The notes under the pieces are model-generated. The model was given only the letters and a program-made list of their open reading frames with translations, ran no database searches and had not been told where the DNA came from. From assembly GCA_019137255.1 (NCBI GenBank), contig WPDH01000292.1:186001-250000 (forward strand): a stretch of 64,000 nucleotides of DNA, given 5' to 3'. A program made the translations under genes and the position numbers. Positions 48,490-58,837 of the stretch are shown here, piece by piece. Origin of the DNA: Corinectria fuckeliana (taxonomy: Eukaryota > Ascomycota > Sordariomycetes > Hypocreales > Nectriaceae). Numbering within the stretch: the stretch's first letter is position 1; every line of letters starts with the position of its first letter.

Positions 48490-50526
48490 AAACTGTGGCC
48501 CAGGGGTTGTTGTCTGTGTGATGTGAGGTTACTCGGCATTAATAACCGCGGAACATTCGGTTCTTTAATTGCTGCGGATACGTTGAACGGAGCGTGCTCT
48601 TGGTTCTCTCCTTTGTTCCTTGTACGCTTTGTGCGTTGGACATGTTTTTAGCCCCGAGTTGCCGAGTCGCCAAGTCTTGGCTGGCTTGGCTTTGCCTGCG
48701 ACACACGTCGTACTCAGCTCTCGCTTCATGAACGTGCGAATCGTAATTTGCTGCCTCATGCTGGAGGATTTTATGCTTGATCCAGAGCTCATTTCTAATA
48801 GCCCTGCATGAACCATTGGCCATCAACCACGCGTTATCTAACCATTTCGCGCTGTGTCCATGTAGCGAACCATGCAAGCCTCGCCTCTGACCCCTCTGAC
48901 TAGGTAGAGCACTACGTAGTCTACAGAATGGCCACAAAACTGGCCTCTGTTTAACAAGCACATGTGAAAGTGATGGGGTTGTCGCCGCCCTACGCCCCGC
49001 AGTTTTGAGCGGCTCATCGCTGCTCATGAGGATGGGATCGACGTGAACAGCCACTGATGGCGAGTGGCTGAGGCTTAGTCTACGGGTTTATGCCCGGCTG
49101 GGTTATTTGCTGTGTCAACGAAGTAGCTTATACATACAAACACGGTAATATATCTACCAGACGAGCTGTTCTGACTTGAACCACGACTGGTGGGCGATGA
49201 CGACGTGTTTGGCGTCGAGTGAAGCTTTGCCGCCGGGCTCATAGTCCCTGCTCAAGTTGACCTCTATTTCAGCGCTTGAGTGGTGAGAGGACAATAACTA
49301 CAAGAGTGATACATGAGTATGACAAAGATGAATCACTTGTTCCATGGATGTAGTACAGAGCGCTAGATGTCTTTGCTTCCCGTCGTCGACAGCACTCCAT
49401 GTAACCCGGGGTCTCACTGCTAACCTAGTCACAGAGCGAACGCCATGTTGCAACAAAGCAGGATCGGATAGTCCTTCGATACTATTGCTAGCTAATTCAA
49501 CTACACGTCTTGAAGCTTGACGTCCCAGCCCCACAACCCTGCGTAGGAGGCTCGACTCCGTTCCCGAGACTCCAAACAGGTGCTCGGAACACGCCACGAG
49601 GGCCACGGAGTCCTAGACCGCGAGCCTCGGGCCTGCGGGCACGCTATAGTGATGGCGGTGGAGGCCAAGACCACACAGAAAGAACTGAAGTGTAAATAAG
49701 GTCTGAATAAAGCTGTAGAGCTCGGGAGCTGAGCCACGTCTTTACTGGGGGACTCGGAACTTGGAGCTGATTTGGTAGAGGGTTGCTATGACGTGGTGCG
49801 TTTTGTCTTAGTTTCGGCTCTGTTGCGAACAGGGTTGAATCAATACAGTACATACCTTCCCGATCAAATGATAGACACCGCCTCCTGTAGGGACGTGCTT
49901 AAACTGTGACACGACTCAAGCTGTTTCTTCGCTAGAACCTAGGAGTTTGGAGGATTTTGCTGGAGTGTGAAGACGCGTCCTTGGACTGTCGATGACTACA
50001 TCGTACGCTTAAAAGCCGACTTGGTTTGCATGAGACAAACAGTGAGTTACGTCGTGTCACCAAAGATGAGCTGCCAGCTACAGTTCCGTGAATATTGTTT
50101 GTGTACTCAGACATTGACTATAACAGTATCTACTTCCTCATCGCGGCCTCCACGTCCACGACGTCAGTCTCGTATGAACCAGCCCTGTGACAGAGAGACC
50201 AAGCAAGGGAGGTGCTGGGCTGTCTCGTCCTCCTGAAAATCACCACCAACGCCATGCTGTCGTATCTGACAGACCCCGTGCCTCTCATCGTGGTATCGAA
50301 GCACCAGAATCGCAGCAAGTCAAGCAAGAAAAAGAGAATATGCAAATCGCGTTCGTCCTCCGAAGCAATTACCATCGGTGCCGTTGGGAGAACCTGTTCC
50401 GATGACCTTTTGTTGAGCCAAACTGTACACGCGGGACGTATCATGTCCTAGAAGTTTGTGACGATAGAGCCATCATTTTCTGCCCTTGTAGAGGAAGGCC
50501 GGGTAGGTTGGGGTATACCCTGGCTT
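48490..50526. other. Gene-poor interval, right part
   Basis: About 2 kb up to the RNA polymerase I subunit gene. One ACTACGTAGT palindrome lies at 48911-48920. Short open frames of up to 171 codons overlap on both strands without domain content. No gene called. Confidence 0.5.
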
Positions 50527-52541
50527 CTAGCTCGAGTAAACGTTGGGGGGTGGCACGGGCGTCACCTTGCGACCGCTGGATGACTTCGCGCTCTCCTTCT
50601 CCATGGGCTTCTTGGTGCGCCTTTGCTCCTTAGTAAGACTAGGCGAAGCGACGGAAACGGACTGAGAGGAGTGAGGAATTGGGGGCAGGGGGATGGGCGT
50701 CTGCTTCGAGATGGCGGACAGGGGAGGCAGCTCAAGCTTGGACTCCTTGGGCTCTTTGGTCTTCTTGGTCTTCTTGGAAGTGCTCGCTGCCGGGACAGAA
50801 GCGGACCTCGAGGCCGGAGTAGACGCAGACGTAAGCTGGGGGAAAGTCGGGGGCAGCACGGGAGTCTGCTTCTTTGTGGAAGCGGAGGGAGGCTCGGAGC
50901 CAAGATCAGGGCTGCCAGAACGAGCCGTCTTCTGCTTCTTCGACTTGCCCGCAACAGACTTGCTCTCCTCCAGGAGTTGCGTGGTGGCGGCGGCGGCGGC
51001 ATCTTCCTCTGAGGGAGTATGCTTCCGCTTGCCGTTGCGAGAGGCATTAGGGGTAGAAACGGCGAGTGTCAGGGAGTTTGGAGGCTCAGTGACGCTTTCG
51101 CTGCGCTTCTTTTGCTTCGTGTCCTTCTCCTTGGCCTTCTTTTTGGGAGTCTTGGAAGCTGCGGTGAGAGTCGGAGCTTCCGTCATCTCAGTATCCGCTC
51201 CCGCCTTGGCCACTCCGCTGCCAGCGGCGTCGTTGACGCCGATAGGCTGGTACCGGGACTTGAGACCCTTGGGCTGGGCACGAGGGGTTCGCTTCTCAGC
51301 TGGTGCAATGGTTGAGCTAGGGAGGTTTGTGAGTTGTGTGATTTGCTTGATTTGCATGACTTGGCTGACTTGTCGAGAAGCTGATTATGCCAGGTTAGTA
51401 ATTGCTTGGGAGTACTTTTGTTCGTTGAAAACTTACCTGATCGGTATTGTGACCCGTCAGCAGAAGGAATAAGGATCTGGATGTTGCCCTTGGGGATAAT
51501 GCTCTCGAAAGAAACACCATAGTCCTCGCCATCGTGGGAGAAGAGTGGGTTGTTGCTGCGTTGAGAGTTGTCCATTGGGATCTCCAAGTTTTGGACTACC
51601 GAGATGGGCACATTTGAGGGGACGGTAAAGTACCAGAACTGCTTGCCCTCAAGGTTGGCCTGGTTGCAAATGTCGGCGACGTCTCTGCCACTGGCACCGT
51701 CGTCGCCCTTGCGGAGGACGAAGTCGGGGGCAATGAAGTTGGGGACGGCGAGTTGTCTATTGTCCTGGCGGTTGTCGATGTGCATGGACTCATCGGCCAT
51801 CTCCTCGTCCTCGTCCTCACTAGACGAGCTGTCTGACTCGGCCTCAACCGGCTTCTTGGTAGGCTTGACGGGCTTGGCTTTGGTTTCCTCGCTCTCGCTC
51901 TCGCTTTCACTATCGTCGCTGGAGCTGCTCGACGTCGTTTTGGAGGTAGCCTTTCCATTCACCACGGGCTTGGCCTTGGCCTCAGTTTCAGCCTCACTCT
52001 CAGAGTCGCTGGATTCGTCGCTGGATTCGTCGCTGCTAGAATCAGAGCTGGCCTGCTTGGCGGTGGTGGGCTTCGTGTCATCATCGCTGTCGCTGTCACT
52101 GTCGCTGTCACTGTCGCTTTCGCTGCTGGTATCATCCGAGGACTCTGGCTCTAGCTTGGGCTTGACAGCTTCATCTTTAGCCTCGGCGTCCTTGGTAGAC
52201 GCGTTTCGTTCGACATCGCTATCGGCGATCTCGACGTCCTTGTTACGACCACGCGAGGGCGTGACGGGAGACTTCCCACTAGCCGCGACAAGCTTGCGCA
52301 AAAAGTCGGAACCGCCCTCGCCGCCACTGCTGCTTTCGCTATCGCTAGACTCGGCCTCGTAATCGTCGTCGCCGTGGTTCTTGAAGAGGTTGTTGGGATC
52401 GAAGGATTCGGGGTCCTTCTTGATGGCGGGCGCGCGCTTGCTAGAGCGGCGATTGTACTGGGCCTCGGCGGAAAGACCCTTCTGCGTGTCGTCGATGTGC
52501 TTTCTAAGCGAGTGGACCTGGAAGGGTTCTTTGGGCGCCAT
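50527..52541 (-). CDS. RPA34: DNA-directed RNA polymerase I subunit A34 (RPA34/CAST-like)
   Basis: Pol I-specific subunit that dimerises with A49 and acts like TFIIF/TFIIE in rRNA transcription in the nucleolus. Exons are 52541-51437 and 51380-50527, giving 652 residues. Residues about 130-250 are an acidic Ser/Asp/Glu repeat region typical of nucleolar proteins. The A34 core starts near 265 (VPNFIAPDFVLRK). It contains FWYFTVPSNVPISVVQ with IP and then an IQILIPSADGSQYRS segment, and continues over the splice junction to RQVSQVMQIKQITQL. The C-terminal 230 residues are Lys/Ser/Pro-rich tails. It is much longer than yeast Rpa34 (233 residues), mainly by disorder. The assignment rests on the core pattern and nucleolar-type composition. 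Confidence 0.78.
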
Positions 52542-52957
52542 CTTGGGCGATTCTCGAGTCGGGGTGGGTGCTGGCGAGGACTCAATTGGGGAGGGGAAGA
52601 AGAGCAGTGAGGTGAGGTGCTCGCAGTTTGGCGATAAAATTTTGGCCGCCGTGGTAACAGAAAGTCGAATCGCGCTAGTGGAGCACCCCCACCGAGACGC
52701 GCCGGGGCAACTTTTTTTGCGCAGGGGAAAAAATGTGGTTGGCGCCTTATCGATAAGCTTCACTGTTTGGCGTCACTCACCGGCGGAGTCGAGAATGAAC
52801 TGTGCAAACGAGCTCATCGCTGATGCCTTGGAGCGTTGACTTGGCTCGCCCGTTCATCGTACACTTCCAAGGCAATATGCGTGGTTCTTTTGTTTCGCCT
52901 GTGAGCACCCGAACATTCGCATATGTCTAGAGAAGACAAACCCAACCCCGGTTTGCA
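52542..52957. promoter_or_regulatory. Bidirectional promoter between RPA34 and GRC3
   Basis: 416 bp between divergent start codons of two genes of rRNA production. No defined ribosome-biogenesis box can be asserted by eye. Confidence 0.55.
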
Positions 52958-55417
52958 ATGTCATCCAACAAGAAGCGGAGGCTAGAGGGCCTCGAAACTC
53001 CCAAGCGTAAGCTGCTGCAATTAATACTGGCGCTTTGTTCCCTCTAGCATCAGGTTTTACTCGAGTTTGTAGACTAATAGCATCCCCTGTAGCTATGAGT
53101 GCCATCAGTGCCCTGGCAGCTCGCCGGCGGGAAGCCGCGAGTGCCGCTTCTACACCAACAACCGATGCTTCTCCTGAGAGTGAAGATCAACCCGTAGTAA
53201 GCACCGCAAACTTTTACACCCCCCTGCAGAAGTCTGGAATCAAGGGCGGCCCCAGTGCTTCTCCTAGCAAGATCACGCCAAGACCGCACATACAAAAGCG
53301 AGGTTCTGAAGCACCCCCAACTCGACTTAAGAGCGTCGATTTCACGAGGTAGATAGATGTCCTCATATGCTTTCCTTTCAAACTGCTCACGAATGTTCAA
53401 TAACAGCCCGCGAAAAGTAGCCTTAGAATCTACTCTGGACTCTCAGAAGGTTGTTCAGTACTCATCCTTCCGACCAACCAAGAAAAACCACCGCATCAAA
53501 ACCGGAGGCGTGGTCGAGCTGCGGTTAGAACAGAGCGAGGTGCGATTGACTTTTCACACTTGAGAAACCATACTGACTCCAGTAGCGATTCACAGTTCTC
53601 GGCAGCTTTGGCATTCGGGTTCTACGCGGTGAGGTGACGATTGCCGGTGCCTCGTTGCGGGCATCGGAGACCATCCAGTGGGTTCACGCTCCTCACTGCC
53701 ATGCAGTTCCAGTGCTGCGAAGTGCAGAGAACACAGGCCTGGAGCTTCACCCTGACCCTACTGCGCGGGGGCTACGTCAGCTGGGTCGGTTATCGCCTCT
53801 GTTTAGAAAGATGTGGAATGAATTAGGAGGTGTCACCTCGGGCAAGCGAAGTGCCAAAGAAGCAACATTCCAGATCGTGAGCTTCCTAACTCTTCAAGAA
53901 GCGCATGCCTGCTAACATAGCTGTAGCTATATACGTCTGAAGATGCCCCTAAGCGATGCATCATCCAGGAACTGGTCTCCCCCCCTGAGTGGAACAAGAA
54001 GATCTCTACTTTGGTCTTAGCTGCTCGCAAGAAACCATGTCTGTCGACTCTGGTCTGCGGGCCAAAATCTGCGGGGAAATCCACGTTCTCTCGTATTCTC
54101 ACAAATCGACTCCTCACAGACGGAAGTTTGAGCAAGACTTCTGAAGGCATTGCTGTTCTGGATCTAGACCCAGGGCAGCCCGAGTACGCACCAGCAGGAA
54201 CATTGTCCCTCACTCATGTCAGCCAGCCAAACTTGTCCAGCCCATTTATGCACCCTGGCGCCAACGACTCTTCCAACAAGATCATTAGATGCCATGCGTT
54301 GGCATCCGTGACCCCGGCCACGGATCCAGATCTTTATCTCGCGTGCGCCGCAGATCTCTACGAGACATACCGCAAGACCCTCCAAGACATTCCAATCATC
54401 GTTAATACTCCAGGATGGATCCTAGGGACAGGCCTCGACTTGATATCTGAGGTGATGGGGCAGGTAGAGCCTGACGAGGTGCTTTACATGTCAGAGGAGG
54501 GCCCGTCTGAGACTGTCGAGGCGCTGCGAGACGTGACGAAATCAACATTTGTCGAGTTACCATCCCAGCAGTCCGAGTTCACCTCGCGGACCGCCGCGCA
54601 TCTGAGAGCGATGCAAACAATGTCATATTTCCATCTAGACGAAAAAAGCACCCAGTCGTCGGATTCACCAGAGGCTGCCCAGAGGCTGAGGTGGAATCAT
54701 GCCCCTCTTACCGCGAGGCCGCCGTTTCTCGTTAGATATTCTTCGTCTCGGCCTGGTATTCTAGGTTTCTTGTCATACGACGACCAGGTACCGCCTGAAC
54801 TATTAGCAAACGCAATAAACGGAGCGGTCCTTGCTGCGGTGGAAATCGAAGACCCGAAGGCGTTTGGGGAGCTGGAGAGAGACCAGTCACCTGCACAAGC
54901 AATGGGGACTCCGGAAGTCGATGCAAACGCCAAGATAGGATTGCGCCCGGAACTGTCCACGACTCCCGAAGGCCTCCCTTTCATTCCCAACTACAACGAC
55001 ATCGCCCTAGATCCTAGGTATTCCCGTACCATCGGATTGGTTCTCTTACGCGGGATAGACGCAAAGACTGGGACTCTGCAAGTCCTGACACCTATATCTC
55101 CCAACGTGATCAAGGAAATAAAAGCCAGAGGGCGAGATATCGTCCTTGTCCATGGCAGGTTTGATACCCCAAGCTGGGCATACACTGAAGACCTTTACGA
55201 GCAAGCCGGGAATGATGAGGGGAACGATGAAGGGCTAGATGTCACTGACGAAGACACGGACGACGATGATTCGAACGCGGAGCCAGAAGATGTGGAAAAG
55301 GTCAGCGACCTCACGGCAATCCCCTGGGTGGAGGTCTTGAAGGGCAACGAAAAGCGACCAGTAGGATCGAGGGTATGGAGAGTACGGAGAGACTTGGGGC
55401 GCAATGCTGGGGACTAG
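52958..55417 (+). CDS. GRC3: Polynucleotide 5'-hydroxyl kinase Grc3
   Basis: Nucleolar kinase that phosphorylates the 5'-OH left by Las1 cleavage in ITS2, required for 25S rRNA maturation; in yeast it is also linked to Pol I termination. Exons are 52958-53006, 53093-53348, 53407-53539, 53586-53876 and 53927-55417, giving 739 residues, and all phases close. The N-terminus starts MSSNKKRRLEG, a probable nuclear/nucleolar signal. A beta-rich N-domain is followed by the kinase P-loop GPKSAGKST (288-296), then LDLDPGQPEYAPAGTLSLT, which includes the conserved LDxDxGQ motif, and PIIVNTPGW. An acidic loop near 680-705 (DEDTDDDDSNAEPEDVEK) precedes a basic C-terminus. ATG 52958 precedes the first good donor (GTAAGC). 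Confidence 0.94.
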
Positions 55418-57176
55418 GGAGCCACGGATGAATCGTGGATGACGAGGTGTGTTGGTTAATGTACGTCCCGTCCCGCTTTGTCTTAGAAACGTGGGACTTA
55501 ATCTACCATGTGGCTGTTCCGGAAAGGTGAAGCTGAAGTTGATATGAATCGTGGAATCGGCCCTCGAGGCTTCTGTTCTAGCAAGATAAAAGTCAAGGGA
55601 AACGGATTGCATGACCCACTATCAACTGAAGCCCGACATGAACTCGAGTGAAGGAGAACCCCGACGGCAACCAGCTACGTACTTACGTAGCCGAAGAGAA
55701 CACAAGGGGTTCTGTACTACGTGAAAGGTCCCGATAAATGCACAAATGGCCTGATTCAACGGCAACGGCACGAGGATGTTGACAGCGCTTGAACGACAGC
55801 GCGCTGAATGAGGTCTTTGTGGTGGTCACCTGTGCATCCATACACAGCGGCTTTGGGCCCTGTTCTGCTCTGATACGGTCGGTGGTAATATCTCACTTGC
55901 ATCCCCGAGGGATAGTTCCTATAGTAGCTAAGATCCGTGCTGCGAGTCTAGTCTCAACAAGTAGACATTCCGGGCCGGAGCATAACAACATAAGTACCTT
56001 AAGTAGTAATTAGATAATTAGCTAGTCGGGACCTTGCACACGACTACATATCTAATATGTGAGCGTATGCATGTGCGTTATCACAGTAGTGAGTGTAGGT
56101 ACTAGTAAGCTAAACGTTACCAGGTGCCAGGTCGTTATATCCCCAGACTGCATGTGCTGCAGCGCCATGTATTTGTACTTCGTACAACGGATGCCTGCCC
56201 GGGCTGACGGGAGGGCTCCAGCTGGTGCATCGGCCCCGCTTGTGGCTGGGCCCGAAGAATCTCGGGGCTATCGGGGTGGCCTAGAACAGACAGAGGGCTT
56301 CAAATTTTGGGTGTTGGTGTTGGTGCGATGAGATCGATCGAAAATGGGAAATCTTTCTGCTGCTCCAGAGAGGGGGCTGCCCTTGACTAAAAGGATGGCG
56401 CTTTCCTTCATTTTCCCTCCTTGATCGATTTGCCAGCTTGTTCTTTCTGGGTTCTCTTTAGTACCGGCCCTTCTCTCTTTATTCTTGTTGCCTGTGGGTT
56501 CACCTACGTATCTCCAACTTTCCGACTTTCTTCAACCGACCCCCAATCATCCATGCCTCACCTCCACCAGGGTTCAAACTCCGTGGCTGGGTATAGCTAC
56601 TCGTACTGCCCACAACAGTGTGCGATCGTTGGATGCGTGGCGCGTGACTAAGGCATTTATTGTGCAATGTGAGTGCCTTAGGTGTGTTCTCCTCTTTGTT
56701 GATGACCCGAACCTTCTCGAGTTCCGCGTGTGCCATCCATTCGGCCAATCGACATGGAAGAATTGCCTCTTGCACAGGCCGCAGTGGTGGCGCCTTGCAA
56801 AGTGCAAACTCGTAAACACAGCGCCTCCGAGTCCACGATAACCATGAACCACGCAAGGGGGAAGAAACATGGATGGGATCACACCTGGAGTTGCGAGCAG
56901 CCTCACTCTTAATAAGAAAGATTCGAAAAAAAAAGGGAACAGGAGCTCGGGATCGGGCAGGAACCGCGGAGATGCGCTGTCGCACCCTGCAGAAGGAGTT
57001 TCCGCCCCCTCGCCAGCTGACAGATCAGACCAATAGTCTAGACACTGTATCAGAAACTCGTTTCTTCTCTCCTTGTCACCACCACTACCACCACCACCAA
57101 CACTACTAACACCGACCGACGACAAGCGCTTACATCGTACTGAGTACACGGCTGGCATTGGCTTCCAGACTACGCT
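55418..57176. other. Gene-free interval downstream of GRC3
   Basis: About 1.8 kb, AT-richer than the coding regions. Contains the 16-bp inverted repeat CTACGTA-CT-TACGTAG at 55675-55690 and a TACTTCGTAC at 56176-56185. No gene recognised. Confidence 0.5.
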
Positions 57177-57617
57177 ATGTCGTGCGAGGTTGCCGCAGTT
57201 TACCTCTCGTTGCACCCGACCGAGGCCATGTATCACATCGTCCCGAACAACGACTATCCTAGGCGCGAGCGTTCAGCGACATCACATCGGTGAGGACACC
57301 TGTGGTCACGCGGCCACGTGCCAAGCGAGACGGCTTTGCCCTAGCTGCAACGGCCGTGCCACATTGATGGACGGATACCGATGTTGGAGACGAAATAAGG
57401 TGCGACGGCAGCTGGACGTTAGGGCACAGAGTCGGGCACAGGGTCCTGGGGCTCATCCCACCAACCCTAACGCCAGACCCTTTTCATCGACTTCACGATG
57501 CCGCCAGCCTACCTGGGGAGTGACAGCCGAGCCGTTGGCTCACCCGTGTGGGTGACATCCCCGGCCTGCCAAAGCTGCAAGTGGCGGGAGAGAGTAGAAC
57601 AAAAGAGAGGAGCCTGA
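57177..57617 (+). CDS. Candidate Cys-rich small protein gene (structure partly resolved)
   Basis: A downstream two-exon join is convincing. A frame with TCGHAATCQARRLCPSCNGRA and then MDGYRCWRRNK ends at 57399. A 77-nt intron follows (GTGCGA donor, CCCTAAC branch, GCCAG acceptor). Exon 57477-57617 then encodes TLFIDFTMPPAYLG through SPACQSCKWRERVEQKRGA and a stop. CxH/CxxC pairs before and after the junction suggest a metal-binding fold. The 5' part is unsettled: ATG 57177 opens a 38-codon frame (MSCEVAAVYLSLHPTEAMYH...) in a frame one base off, and no clean donor/acceptor joins it. It could be a real gene with a missed exon or a frameshifted pseudogene. Family not recognised. Confidence 0.35.
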
Positions 57618-58837
57618 CCTCCAACGGTCAACGCCCCCGATCCCCGATACGAGAAGCGACAAGATGGATCGAAGGACGTGTACCTCGTCTGTTCCAAGGG
57701 AACCCCAAAAACAAGCAAAAACTACGACCAGTGGCACCATGATTGGCGCGCACAGGCCCAGTTGAGGCGGACCAAGACCTGAAGAGAGGGGTTTGGAAAA
57801 CCGGGGAGTCGGCGACTGGGATTGGTGACACCGACGACGACGATTTGGTAGATCGAGGATGGACTCGGCGCCACAGCGCGACAAGATGTTGAGAGGGCAG
57901 ATCAACTCGCGACCCGGCAGGAGGATATCAAGGCCAGGGAACACCCGGCAGCACCGGTAGTGGACGCCGCGGACAATGCCATGGACACTTCGAGGCACTG
58001 ACAGCCAGCATCAGCATCAGCATCCACGGTACATGCCGTCACCCGCACGCTTCTCACCAGACTGGTGGATGGGCATGCAGGGTCCACGGAGCTTGTGGTA
58101 GACTAATTGCCGAGCTGGGCGACTAGACTGGACCAGACTAGACTGCCTAGACTAGATAAACCCGGACGACCCAGGAAGTCCAGACAGTCCAGACTAGGAG
58201 AATCACGTCAAATCGAGACTCGAGACTCGAGCAAATAACAATAATGGAATTGGCTACATCCTTGGCCGGAGCCACACATACACGAACAAAAAGACGGTCT
58301 CGAGTTGACGGGTGAAGGGCCGGGGAGTGGCACAACAGGAGGAAGCGAGGAAGACTGCGAGGGAAACGGAAGGACGACACGGAGAGAGCAAGAAGATTTC
58401 TTAAATCTACAACCCAACACTCCTAATAGCCTTTCTCGCCTCGCCTTCTCTCCGTCTCCACCGCTCTACCTCGTCGTCGGTCCTCTCATCCATCCGAGCA
58501 TCCACTAACGATACAAGTGCATTCCCGTGTGCCACCCGCCTGAATGGACCTGCAGCCAGGTGGGTGCGTGGTGCGTCTTATTAACAACGGCCGACCAGCG
58601 CTCTGATTTGTGCCATTTCGTCGTCCTGCCGTCCTGTCGCCCTGTCGCTTTCGGCGACCAGTCAGCCAGCCAGCGATTCTCTCAAGCCAGCCAGCCAGTT
58701 AACCCTCGTCCCTTTTATCCCCCCTCCCCCCTCTTTACAGTTGCCCATTAGACTACGACTTCCTCAAAGCTCAAGATCGCTTCGTCTCGACCTTACCTCG
58801 TCTTGTACTGCCTTTTCGATGTGCTACGGCCTGGCCA
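57618..58837. other. Intergenic and promoter region of the Zn2Cys6 gene
   Basis: About 1.2 kb. Contains (CAGCAT)3 at 58006-58023, short GACTAGACT-type repeats at about 58122-58165 and CAGCCAGC repeats near 58661-58700. CT-rich stretches upstream of 58838 are typical of fungal promoters. No gene recognised. Confidence 0.5.
58006..58023. repeat. Microsatellite (CAGCAT)3
   Basis: Three perfect copies, intergenic. Confidence 0.8.
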
